From an uncultured Eubacteriales bacterium (GTDB lineage: Bacteria; Bacillota; Clostridia; Christensenellales; Aristaeellaceae): 6,707 bases of DNA. The stretch lies in contig URJN01000122.1 in NCBI GenBank assembly GCA_900548125.1, forward strand, positions 1 to 6,707. The letters are read 5' to 3'. Shown one piece after another: positions 1 to 5,815 of the stretch (positions within the stretch are counted from its first letter, which is position 1; every line of letters begins with the position of its first letter). The notes below the pieces were generated by a model. That model was not told the DNA's origin. It saw nothing but the letters and a program-made list of their open reading frames with translations, and searched no databases. The translations under genes were made by a program, and so were the position numbers.

Positions 1-765
1 TGCCTGTTCACCCTGTTCTTCCGCTTCTTCAGCCTGTACCTTCTGCTCGGCAGGTTCTTCTTCAGACTGCTTGAAAGTCGGCTCTGATTCACTTTCCTGC
101 GTCAACGCAGCCTCTTTTTCCCCTTGTGCATTTTCCTGGTCACTCTGTGCATGGGGCAACGGCTCCGCGTCAAGCCCGAGAAGAGCATTTGGAATTGCGT
201 AAGGAGATTTGCCTGTCTGTTCATCGGCAGGAATCGTGCTGTCAACAAACACACGTACCTCCTGAACCATCACACCCGAACAGGCTTCAAGATACTTTTT
301 AATCTGCTTCTGCAGGGCAGAGATAGCCAATGGCATACTGATATCTGATTGCAGAGAAATATGAACATCCACACGGATGCTCTCCTCGTCGCTGTAAAGA
401 GAAGAAGTAACGACTTTCAGCTCCGCATGCTGATTCAGGCATTTCTGCACCAGTGATTCGAGTGCCTTGAGGGAAATCCGAACCATGCCATTTTCATTGC
501 GCTGAATTGCATAGTTGCTGGAACGCTTCTTGCGCGAAGGCAGGATCATTGCAAACAACAACAAAAACAGCAACACAAAAACCGCCGCAGCCCCGACCAT
601 CGCCGCTTTGACAACAAACTGACTCATGTCTATCGACGTAATCAGGGCAATGATTGTTTCGAGCGAAATCTTGCCGATTAGCAGCATCACAACGCCCGCT
701 GCCCCGCTGAGCGCGGCAAGAGCGCAAAGCAAAATCAGGATTCGATCCCATACCGGATGTTTCAC
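1..765 (-). CDS. amaP: AmaP-family alkaline shock response membrane anchor protein (3' end beyond window)
   Basis: The reading frame starts at a GTG (763-765) and stays open for 255 codons to the window edge, so the C-terminus is missing. A GGAGG ribosome site (774-778) lies 8 nt upstream. Two hydrophobic segments (about residues 9-31 and 53-75) form a hairpin, followed by a basic RKKR stop-transfer stretch. A soluble domain at about 88-175 has the family pattern: GMVRISLKALESLV, then a beta stretch IRVDVHISLQSD, an amphipathic helix LQKQIKKYLE and a final strand VQEVRVFVD. From about residue 200 the chain is rich in Glu and Gln. Family knowledge: AmaP anchors Asp23 to the membrane in staphylococci, and an Asp23 gene sits 27 nt upstream here. 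The role in this organism is inferred from that pairing. An ATG-started frame at 494-751 overlaps it but lacks family similarity. Confidence 0.88.
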   Translation of the reverse strand, partial: MKHPVWDRILILLCALAALSGAAGVVMLLIGKISLETIIALITSIDMSQFVVKAAMVGAAAVFVLLFLLLFAMILPSRKKRSSNYAIQRNENGMVRISLKALESLVQKCLNQHAELKVVTSSLYSDEESIRVDVHISLQSDISMPLAISALQKQIKKYLEACSGVMVQEVRVFVDSTIPADEQTGKSPYAIPNALLGLDAEPLPHAQSDQENAQGEKEAALTQESESEPTFKQSEEEPAEQKVQAEEAEEQGEQA

Positions 766-773
766 TCTGTGAT

Positions 774-778
774 CCTCC
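774..778 (-). promoter_or_regulatory. Ribosome binding site of amaP
   Basis: GGAGG within GAGGAGG lies 8 nt before the GTG at 763-765. It decides the amaP start, since no ATG sits at a suitable distance in this frame. Confidence 0.8.
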
Positions 779-792
779 TCTATTCGCTTGTG

Positions 793-1344
793 TTATTCCT
801 GCTCGTCAGAAGAACTTTCTTCTTCGACGATTTCTTTGTTGTTTTCCTCGTCAGAAACATCTTCCACCGGTGTCTCGGACTGCTCCTCCGGAATTTCCTG
901 AGCAACCGTTCCCTCTTCGAGAGCATGCTGCTCTTCTTCTTCCTCAAGGCTCAAAGCGATTTTCTGGCTTTGCTGAAGCTCCTGATTCTCTTTTTCAAAG
1001 CTCACTCCGACCACATGCAGATCAACCTTCTCTACATGAAGACCAGTCATGGATTCGATGGACTTGCGCACGTTTTCCTGCGCGCTGCGTCCAACCTTCT
1101 GAATCGGCATGCCATAATCAACCGTTACGCTGACATCTACGCTGACATCCTCGCCGTCCATGTCTACCCGCACACCGCGACTCATTTTTCCCTTGCCCAG
1201 CAGTCCATTGGAACCGGCAATCGCGGAAATGCCATCCACCTCGGTCGTTGCCACGCTGACAATGGTAGAAATGACTTCATTGGCGTATGTGATCTGACCG
1301 TTGTCCTGCTCGCGGTCGATATCGACGTTCTGATTTTCGTTCAT
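793..1344 (-). CDS. Asp23/Gls24 family envelope stress protein
   Basis: The protein has 183 residues and starts at ATG with GGGAGGT 8 nt upstream. Residues about 16-117 form the Asp23/Gls24 domain. They include GQITYANEVISTIVSVATTE, the turn GISAIAG, a Gly/Lys-rich loop (GLLGKGKMSRG), the strand pair VRVDMDGEDVSVDVSVTVDYGMPI, a helix through QENVRKSIESMTG, and the closing strand VEKVDLHVVGVSF. From about 118 the chain becomes a low-complexity tail with about 24 acidic residues in 63, including a run of five Glu. Family members are abundant cytoplasmic proteins held at the membrane by AmaP and tied to cell-envelope homeostasis; the exact biochemical role is not settled. The gene lies 68 nt after spoIIIAH with its own likely promoter and is followed by amaP after 27 nt, which suggests a two-gene unit. 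B. subtilis YqhY is the comparable neighbour near its spoIIIA locus. Confidence 0.93.
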   Translation of the reverse strand: MNENQNVDIDREQDNGQITYANEVISTIVSVATTEVDGISAIAGSNGLLGKGKMSRGVRVDMDGEDVSVDVSVTVDYGMPIQKVGRSAQENVRKSIESMTGLHVEKVDLHVVGVSFEKENQELQQSQKIALSLEEEEEQHALEEGTVAQEIPEEQSETPVEDVSDEENNKEIVEEESSSDEQE

Positions 1345-1352
1345 TTCAAAAC

Positions 1353-1359
1353 ACCTCCC
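1353..1359 (-). promoter_or_regulatory. Ribosome binding site of the Asp23/Gls24 gene
   Basis: GGGAGGT sits 8 nt upstream of the ATG at 1342-1344. It is a strong site with normal spacing and fixes the start. Confidence 0.85.
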
Positions 1360-1373
1360 TATGGATATTCATT

Positions 1374-1402
1374 AGTATAGCAGATTTTACGCTTATGTAC
1401 AA
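1374..1402 (-). promoter_or_regulatory. Likely housekeeping (sigma-A type) promoter with extended -10
   Basis: On the minus strand a TATACT -10 box (1374-1379, five of six consensus) is preceded by TGC, giving an extended -10 (TGCTATACT, 1374-1382). Exactly 17 nt upstream is TTGTAC (1397-1402), a weak -35 with three of six matches. A start of transcription near 1367 would give a leader of about 25 nt before the Asp23 ATG. It lies in the only sizeable gap after spoIIIAH, so it probably lets asp23-amaP be expressed outside sporulation. No terminator hairpin is visible between spoIIIAH and this promoter, so read-through from the sporulation operon is also possible. Confidence 0.65.
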
Positions 1403-1412
1403 TTGCAAACGA

Positions 1413-1952
1413 TCATTTTTTTATCAGAATGATTTGAATATCCTTTTCTTCCATGCCCGTTTGGCTTGCAGCGGCATAAATCAGCCGATTTCGAAGCGTT
1501 TCATCCTGTGCTGTTTCTGTCGGCAACAAAAGTGTTATTCCCTGTGCTCCGCTGACGGCAAGCGCTCCTTTCACGCCCATTGCTTCCATAATGGCATGAA
1601 TTTGAGCTTCCCGTTCCATGCGTGCAGCAATCTGTGTCTTTTGATTCAGCGCGCTCTCTTTCGCTTCCTGCGCCGCATCAGAATCAGCAATCACGCTGCT
1701 TAGCAATTCAATTTCCTGCATTCTTTGTTTTTCAAGTTCTTTCCTTACTTCCTCAATAGATGCCCCGCTGATTGCTTTGCCCGAAATGGTCTCTCTGGCA
1801 ATCGGTAAACTGACCGTTTTCATTTTTGCCGGATGCGATGCGCCCATATAGCCGCATACGCCAAGCAGTGTAAGCAGCATCAAGCTGCAAAATGCGCGCA
1901 GCACACCGACCGGATGTCTGCGTGCAATTTCTTTAAAACCTTTTCTTGCCAT
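1413..1952 (-). CDS. spoIIIAH: Stage III sporulation protein AH (SpoIIIAH), mother-cell channel ring protein
   Basis: The protein has 179 residues, against about 218 in B. subtilis. A basic N-terminus (MARKGFKEIARRH) leads to one membrane segment at about 18-36. A short linker follows, then the YscJ/FliF-like ring-building domain at about 65-179. That domain comprises a long charged helix (SIEEVRKELEKQ to about 115), AQIHAIMEAMGVKGALAV, the strand GITLLLP, a helix near DETLRNRLIYAAASQTG, and the strand IQIILIKK. Family knowledge: SpoIIIAH in the mother-cell membrane binds forespore SpoIIQ across the intermembrane space and forms part of a ring-shaped channel. The ATG directly follows the spoIIIAG stop (TAG-ATG, no gap), and GGGAGG in the last spoIIIAG codons serves as its ribosome site. 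It is the last gene of the operon; no SpoIIQ gene is in the window. Confidence 0.95.
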   Translation of the reverse strand: MARKGFKEIARRHPVGVLRAFCSLMLLTLLGVCGYMGASHPAKMKTVSLPIARETISGKAISGASIEEVRKELEKQRMQEIELLSSVIADSDAAQEAKESALNQKTQIAARMEREAQIHAIMEAMGVKGALAVSGAQGITLLLPTETAQDETLRNRLIYAAASQTGMEEKDIQIILIKK

Positions 1953-2357
1953 CTATTTTCCTCCCGCCACAACGCTTACCGCTGAAATTGGAAGCCCAAG
2001 CAAAGCGCAAAGGGCCTGTTCAAGCTGCATACGGACAATCGGATCATCTGCTCCCTGCGCCACTGCAATTGCGCCACACGGAATCTCCGCTTCCCCTCTG
2101 CTTTTTCTTGAAAGCAATCCTGTATCCGTTGTATCGCTTTTCCTGATCATAATCGCTACTTCGACCTTGCCTGCCCCCTCAACTTGAGATAAAACCTTTG
2201 ATGCTCTAACCTCCAGCGATTGGTTCTTTTCTAGTGTCGTAAAACAGCTGAAGCCAAACAGTGCCAGAGCGAGTCCCAGCAGAGCTATTACTTGCGGTGT
2301 AAATACCGCTTTTATCCGTCTGAGCCCGTTCATCACACTGCTTTCCTCCTCGTTCAT
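1953..2357 (-). CDS. spoIIIAG: Stage III sporulation protein AG (SpoIIIAG), short form
   Basis: The protein has 134 residues from the ATG that overlaps spoIIIAF, much shorter than the roughly 229 of B. subtilis. One membrane segment spans about 22-40. A ring-building domain follows: helix LEVRASKVLSQVEG (48-61), strand GKVEVAIMI (63-71), a short insert (72-91), strand CGAIAVAQGADDP (94-106, the well-conserved family signature), helix IVRMQLEQALCALLG, and strand SAVSVV. Family knowledge: in B. subtilis the insert folds into a beta region that builds a vertical barrel on the ring; here it is only about 20 residues. The start is uncertain. The ATG at 2355-2357 shares ATGA with the spoIIIAF stop, but a GAGGAGG inside the coding region points to GTG 2334-2336 or ATG 2331-2333 (product beginning MNGLRRIK) as the better-spaced starts. 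Confidence 0.9.
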   Translation of the reverse strand: MNEEESSVMNGLRRIKAVFTPQVIALLGLALALFGFSCFTTLEKNQSLEVRASKVLSQVEGAGKVEVAIMIRKSDTTDTGLLSRKSRGEAEIPCGAIAVAQGADDPIVRMQLEQALCALLGLPISAVSVVAGGK

Positions 2358-2566
2358 TTCATCAGATATGCAAGTGCCATTTCAAAACTGCCGGCTGATA
2401 TCAGCCCGCTTAATAAATCGGATGCGCTGCTGAGCGTTAAATGCAGCATGAGTAAACCGTTTATCATACGAAGGCTTGCGCACGAATTCGTTTCATCTAA
2501 TAATGCCATTTGAATCAGTGTGCTGACTGCGCATAATCCGCACAATCGTGCTATCAGGGTCATCAT
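2354..2566 (-). CDS. spoIIIAF: Stage III sporulation protein AF (SpoIIIAF), truncated membrane-only form
   Basis: The product has 70 residues (or 69 from the second ATG), where B. subtilis SpoIIIAF has about 206. Two hydrophobic segments are visible, at about 4-22 (LIARLCGLCAVSTLIQMAL) and 32-47 (LRMINGLLMLHLTLSS). They match the family's N-terminal pair, with a short charged loop between. The C-terminal soluble ring-building domain is absent, and the frame ends in an ATGA overlap with spoIIIAG, so no hidden continuation fits. Position between spoIIIAE and spoIIIAG is the main support for the name. GGAGGG (within AGGAGGG) sits 8 nt before the first ATG and overlaps the spoIIIAE stop. The short gene keeps clean borders and an intact start site, which argues for a retained small protein, though decay cannot be excluded. 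Confidence 0.75.
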   Translation of the reverse strand: MMTLIARLCGLCAVSTLIQMALLDETNSCASLRMINGLLMLHLTLSSASDLLSGLISAGSFEMALAYLMK

Positions 2567-2579
2567 GCCGTTTTCCCTC

Positions 2580-3740
2580 CTATCTGAGCAATACGGTCAG
2601 ATTGCCGACCAGCATGATTTGAGCAATCAGTAAAAAATACATCGTTCCGACACACAGCATGGTTATAAAGAACAAGATAACCGTCCGCGCAAAATCTCCG
2701 ATAGCACAGATGGTATCGCCGTCCGCAATCGGTTCCAGCAACGCTGCACTGAATCGCAGAATGAACACCGCGGCGAGCGTTCTAATCAACGGAGCTGCCA
2801 GTACGGATAGCAGCACGATTACCGTCGCAACTCCCAACGCATTTTTGACAATAAGCGTGCAGCCGACAAGGGTATCCATCGTATCGGAAAACATTCCGCC
2901 AACAACCGGAACAAAGTTGTCCACCGCATATTTTGCCGCGCGGATTGCAACACCGTCAATGGATGCACTTGTTACCCCCTGCAAAGACATTGCGCCCAGA
3001 AACACCGTAAAACTGATTCCCAGCAGCCAGCAGACTGCTCCGCGAAGCAGTTGAACCATGCGTGTCAAGTGCGCTTTGTCAGACAGATGATTGACTGTCG
3101 TAACCGCGCAGGTGCACATCACCAGTCGCAGAATGACCTCTCTTGCGAGAAAAACCATACTGCCGGATGCTGCGGCAACCATTGGGTGCAGAAATGCCGA
3201 TGAAGCACTTCCTCCTAACGCTGTCAGCAATGTCAGCAGCATGGGCAGCATCCGTTCCATACGTTGTGTCATAGCGATGATTGTTTCTTTTGTGTGTTCA
3301 AGTTCGCTGATGGTCATGACGATAATTGGCGTCAGCACCAACACAGAACTTACGCTTTTACTGACTGTCAATAGAGAATCATATTGCGGAATTAACGTAT
3401 GTGTCAGTAAACTGACAAGGAGGACAGGCAGCATGATTGACAGCATCATTTTGCTCAACATTTGGAGTTCTTTAGCAAACGAACCTGTCAACATATTCAG
3501 TACGTCGTCTGCCGAGAATACTTCGCCTGTCGCAATCCTTCTTACAACTTGTTCAACGCTCTCATGTTCACCCCATCCGGGCACATTCAAAGCTATGTCC
3601 ACCGTCTGCGAAAAATCCAGACCGTTCAACACACTATTGACGCCTTCCTGAATCGTCTGTATATGTTCGCCGTTGCCTTCTGCATATGCCCCCGTAAAGA
3701 GTAGACACCCCAGCAAAAGGAACCATAATTTTCGTTTCAT
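2580..3740 (-). CDS. spoIIIAE: Stage III sporulation protein AE (SpoIIIAE), polytopic membrane protein
   Basis: The protein has 386 residues, near the family's usual size. A signal peptide (MKRKLWFLLLGCLLFTGAYA, likely cut before EG at 21) precedes an extracytoplasmic stretch up to about 95. About seven membrane segments follow, near 98-115, 129-147, 165-183, 190-215, 235-255, 300-325 and 353-375. The family signature lies at 262-302: DGVAIRAAKYAVDNF, then PVVGGMFSDTMDTLVG and LIVKNALGV. Family knowledge: SpoIIIAE is a large membrane component of the SpoIIIA complex in the mother-cell membrane around the engulfed forespore, and is needed for sigma-G activity. Its ATG shares ATGA with the spoIIIAD stop and has no clear ribosome site of its own, so translation is probably coupled to spoIIIAD. 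The next gene, spoIIIAF, starts after 13 nt. Confidence 0.97.
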   Translation of the reverse strand: MKRKLWFLLLGCLLFTGAYAEGNGEHIQTIQEGVNSVLNGLDFSQTVDIALNVPGWGEHESVEQVVRRIATGEVFSADDVLNMLTGSFAKELQMLSKMMLSIMLPVLLVSLLTHTLIPQYDSLLTVSKSVSSVLVLTPIIVMTISELEHTKETIIAMTQRMERMLPMLLTLLTALGGSASSAFLHPMVAAASGSMVFLAREVILRLVMCTCAVTTVNHLSDKAHLTRMVQLLRGAVCWLLGISFTVFLGAMSLQGVTSASIDGVAIRAAKYAVDNFVPVVGGMFSDTMDTLVGCTLIVKNALGVATVIVLLSVLAAPLIRTLAAVFILRFSAALLEPIADGDTICAIGDFARTVILFFITMLCVGTMYFLLIAQIMLVGNLTVLLR

Positions 3741-4120
3741 CTCAGCACATCAACCGCCATCTGTGTCAGCGTTAAAAAGACAGGCAGAGCCAAACCCAGC
3801 AATGTTAGCCGTCCGCACATTTCCGCATATTTGGCAACAGAGGGTGCATCCATATCCCTGCAAATTTGTGCTGAAAACTGCGTCAGCAGAACAATCCCGA
3901 CCGCGCGGAGCATAATTTCGCCATACTGCGCTTCAAGTGCCATGGATTCCAAGAATTTGCATATCTGACGCACATATTCCTGAATATCCGGCAGCATCAT
4001 TCCCAAGACCAAAACGCCGAACGCTGTGCAGAGCAATCCCGCCGCTGCCATGTTCATTTGCCGCAAAACCATCGTCATAGCAGCTGCCAGAAAGCACAAC
4101 CCCATCAAGCGAATCATCAT
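3737..4120 (-). CDS. spoIIIAD: Stage III sporulation protein AD (SpoIIIAD)
   Basis: The product has 127 residues, close to the 133 of B. subtilis. Hydrophobic segments lie at about 3-19, 25-44, 68-85 and 104-124. The conserved middle is recognisable: a charged helix DIQEYVRQICKFLESMALEAQYGEIMLRAVGIVLLTQFSAQICRDMDAPSVAKYAEMCGR, matching the family's E..LK..GIAY..EF..Q...D pattern, with a C-terminal hydrophobic stretch. SpoIIIAC and SpoIIIAD are related membrane proteins of the channel's export-like core. The start is a double ATG (4118-4120 and 4115-4117). AAGGAGG lies 3 nt before the first and 6 nt before the second, so the second may be used. It follows spoIIIAC after 15 nt and overlaps spoIIIAE by 4 nt. 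Confidence 0.95.
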   Translation of the reverse strand: MMIRLMGLCFLAAAMTMVLRQMNMAAAGLLCTAFGVLVLGMMLPDIQEYVRQICKFLESMALEAQYGEIMLRAVGIVLLTQFSAQICRDMDAPSVAKYAEMCGRLTLLGLALPVFLTLTQMAVDVLR

Positions 4121-4135
4121 CCGCCTCCTTCTGCA

Positions 4136-4333
4136 TCAATACAATCCGAATATGCTTTTAACATTGTTGAGGAGCTGTGCTACCAAATCTACAACGAGAA
4201 ACAGCACAACGACCAACCCTGCGACCGATGCCAGCACTGCAATATCCTCTCTGCCGGCTTTTTGCAGCACTTGGCTGACCGCAAAAATCAGAATACCTAT
4301 ACCCGCAATCTGAAACAGCAGATCGATATTCAC
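4136..4333 (-). CDS. spoIIIAC: Stage III sporulation protein AC (SpoIIIAC)
   Basis: A 65-residue protein of the usual family length. Two membrane segments, at about 5-24 and 32-54, are linked by the short charged loop QKAGRED, which corresponds to the conserved G(K/R)E(D/E) turn. The start is GTG (4331-4333), 6 nt after GGAGGG. An ATG overlaps that GTG by one base but is followed at once by TGA, so it cannot encode the protein. Family knowledge: a small membrane subunit of the SpoIIIA complex, related to SpoIIIAD. It lies 12 nt after spoIIIAB and 15 nt before spoIIIAD. Confidence 0.95.
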   Translation of the reverse strand: MNIDLLFQIAGIGILIFAVSQVLQKAGREDIAVLASVAGLVVVLFLVVDLVAQLLNNVKSIFGLY

Positions 4334-4345
4334 ATCAAGCCCTCC

Positions 4346-4867
4346 TTAAATCAGCATCAGGAAGACAGCTGCTCCGCCTGTAATGCCCAATGTCCGGATC
4401 ATCTGCGCGCGCTTTGCGGTTTCCTGCCGTAAGATTTCTTCCCTCTGCCGCAGCCGCTCGTCTGCTTCGTCAATCAGCCTGAGCTGTTCGTCTAAACCTG
4501 TTCGTCCCAACTCTGCCAATATGTTTTCAAACGCATTCTTGTCCGCGCTGCTCAAAACGCCATATTCAGCCATTCTATTCGTTTCTCCGCAAAAGAGCTT
4601 CAGCAACTGCGGGTTGGTACTGTTTTCCAGCCGTTTCCCGCATGCGTGCAGCATCTGAGTCAATGCTTTTTCCTGCGGTGTTGCGCGCAATTCGATTTGT
4701 GCGAGCATCTGTCCAAGCGTCGGCCGCTCATAGCGTATCATGCTGTTCATGCGCAAAAGACAGCGGCGCATCGCCTGTATCCATCGGACACGCCGCATTT
4801 CTCCATCAGCGATGAAGAATCCCAATGCACTAAACGCAACCATTGCCGTTACAGCAGTATCCCACAT
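4346..4867 (-). CDS. spoIIIAB: Stage III sporulation protein AB (SpoIIIAB)
   Basis: The product has 173 residues, almost exactly the family length. An N-terminal membrane segment (about 5-21) and a C-terminal one (about 158-173) flank a helical cytoplasmic domain. The start of that domain keeps MRRCLLRMNSMIRYERPTL (family: L..LE.EI.YG.TPL). The end keeps LAELGRTGLDEQLRLIDEADERLRQREEILRQE, followed by KRAQMIRTLGITGG before the last membrane segment. Family knowledge: SpoIIIAB is structurally like the GspF/type IV pilus inner-membrane platform proteins and probably docks the SpoIIIAA ATPase to the membrane. The ATG lies 3 nt after the spoIIIAA stop, and its ribosome site GGAGGG falls in the last spoIIIAA codons, so the two are tightly linked. 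Confidence 0.96.
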   Translation of the reverse strand: MWDTAVTAMVAFSALGFFIADGEMRRVRWIQAMRRCLLRMNSMIRYERPTLGQMLAQIELRATPQEKALTQMLHACGKRLENSTNPQLLKLFCGETNRMAEYGVLSSADKNAFENILAELGRTGLDEQLRLIDEADERLRQREEILRQETAKRAQMIRTLGITGGAAVFLMLI

Positions 4868-4870
4868 GCT

Positions 4871-5770
4871 TTACCCTCCTTGCCTATCATCAAGCGGCAT
4901 TCCCCGTGCATCATATGCCATGGAAAGCTCTCCATGATGCCCAAGAAACAGATAGTATTCAAATGCCGCTTCTTCATATAGCTTTCGAAGAACAGGACGT
5001 TTTTCGACATCCGCCCAGCTTGACGCATGTGCGCTTGCCAGAATACCGACACCGCAACGCACCGCATCCAGAAGTGCTTCTGTATCTCGCATATTCCCAA
5101 TTTCGTCGCAAACCACAATCTGCGGTGCCATCGAGCGCAACAACATGCAGATTGTGCGGGCTTTATCTGCGCCGCTCATAACGTCAACCGCTTTTTCAGG
5201 AGTTTGACCACCGAAGAATTCCTCCCGCTCATCGCAAACTGCCGTATGCAGTCCAATCTCTGCCAAATACAGTGCTGCATCACGCAAAACTGTTGTTTTT
5301 CCACAAGCTGGAGGTCCTAGAAGCAGCACACGTCTCGTACGCTCACTTTTGTTTGGCAAATAATGTCTTACAGAAAGGCTGGCATCCGGAATATGTCGTG
5401 CAATTCTGATACACACAGAAGCAACGTTCGTCATATGTGAACCACCACTTTTATCTGTTACTATCCTGCCGCAGATGCCTGCCCTGTGTCCGTTTTCCAG
5501 CGGAATATAACCCTGTGCCATTTGTGCTTCATAAGCATATCGCGCAAATCCGCAAAGCGCGGCAACCAGTTCTTCCATATCACAATCACGAAAAACTTGT
5601 CCTACATTTAGGTTTTCTCCATCGAAGACCAGCTCGGCTGGATATCCTGTGCGAAAACGCATTTCTTCCAATTGAGACACTCGTTGCTCTGTCAAGTTCA
5701 AGAAACTCTCCGCTGCTTTTGGCGTCAGCCTTGCCGCAAGCGTTGTCCTCCATTTTTCCAGCCCACTCAC
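4871..5770 (-). CDS. spoIIIAA: Stage III sporulation protein AA (SpoIIIAA), AAA-type ATPase
   Basis: A protein of 299 residues from GTG 5768-5770, against about 307 in B. subtilis. The Walker A loop is GPPACGKTT (152-160) and the Walker B segment is IVVCDEIG (218-225), with D222-E223. Between them is the family's VDERSE region, here CDEREEFFGG (179-188). An N-terminal domain (about 1-145) carries EEMRFRTGYP and GYIPLENGHRAGICGRIV, both typical of SpoIIIAA. Family knowledge: a secretion-type ATPase (GspE/VirB11-like) that energises the channel from the mother-cell cytoplasm and is required for forespore sigma-G activity. First gene of the operon. The start is odd: GGAGGTGA, a full match to the 16S tail, overlaps the GTG, and the best-spaced codon is CTG at 5759-5761 (codon 4). 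Confidence 0.96.
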   Translation of the reverse strand: MSGLEKWRTTLAARLTPKAAESFLNLTEQRVSQLEEMRFRTGYPAELVFDGENLNVGQVFRDCDMEELVAALCGFARYAYEAQMAQGYIPLENGHRAGICGRIVTDKSGGSHMTNVASVCIRIARHIPDASLSVRHYLPNKSERTRRVLLLGPPACGKTTVLRDAALYLAEIGLHTAVCDEREEFFGGQTPEKAVDVMSGADKARTICMLLRSMAPQIVVCDEIGNMRDTEALLDAVRCGVGILASAHASSWADVEKRPVLRKLYEEAAFEYYLFLGHHGELSMAYDARGMPLDDRQGG

Positions 5771-5784
5771 CTCCGATACAACAC

Positions 5785-5812
5785 AAAAAACGCAGAGGAT
5801 TCTTCCTCTGCG
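5785..5812 (-). terminator. Rho-independent terminator after thiI
   Basis: On the minus strand a perfect 9-bp stem (CGCAGAGGA at 5804-5812 pairing with TCCTCTGCG at 5791-5799) closes a 4-nt loop (5800-5803) and runs into six T (5785-5790), then GTGTTG. It lies 26 nt after the thiI stop and only 14 nt before the spoIIIAA GTG. It should end thiI transcription and insulate the sporulation operon from vegetative read-through. Confidence 0.88.
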
Positions 5813-5815
5813 TTC

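Noticed and set aside
494..751. Minus-strand ATG-started frame of 85 codons
   Set aside because: It is an alternative frame inside amaP. The GTG-started frame has a good ribosome site, two membrane segments and AmaP motifs, whereas this one is Cys/Arg-rich and resembles nothing known.
757..1380. Plus-strand open frame of 207 codons opposite the Asp23 gene
   Set aside because: It lies antisense to a clearly recognised family protein. Its Phe/Leu-rich stretches mirror the Glu/Lys-rich codons of the acidic tail, and no ribosome site was seen before its ATG.
2354..2566. Frameshift hiding a longer spoIIIAF
   Set aside because: The stop is immediately followed by spoIIIAG in an ATGA overlap, and the spoIIIAG frame encodes a complete membrane segment and ring domain, so there is no room for a lost AF domain.
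3091..3651. Plus-strand open frame of 186 codons opposite spoIIIAE
   Set aside because: It is a shadow of the spoIIIAE coding strand: Ser/Thr/Ile-rich without domain features, and no start signal was recognised.
4849..5118. Minus-strand frame of 89 codons within spoIIIAA
   Set aside because: It is an out-of-frame reading of the spoIIIAA C-terminal part, which carries the conserved Walker B and following helices in the main frame.
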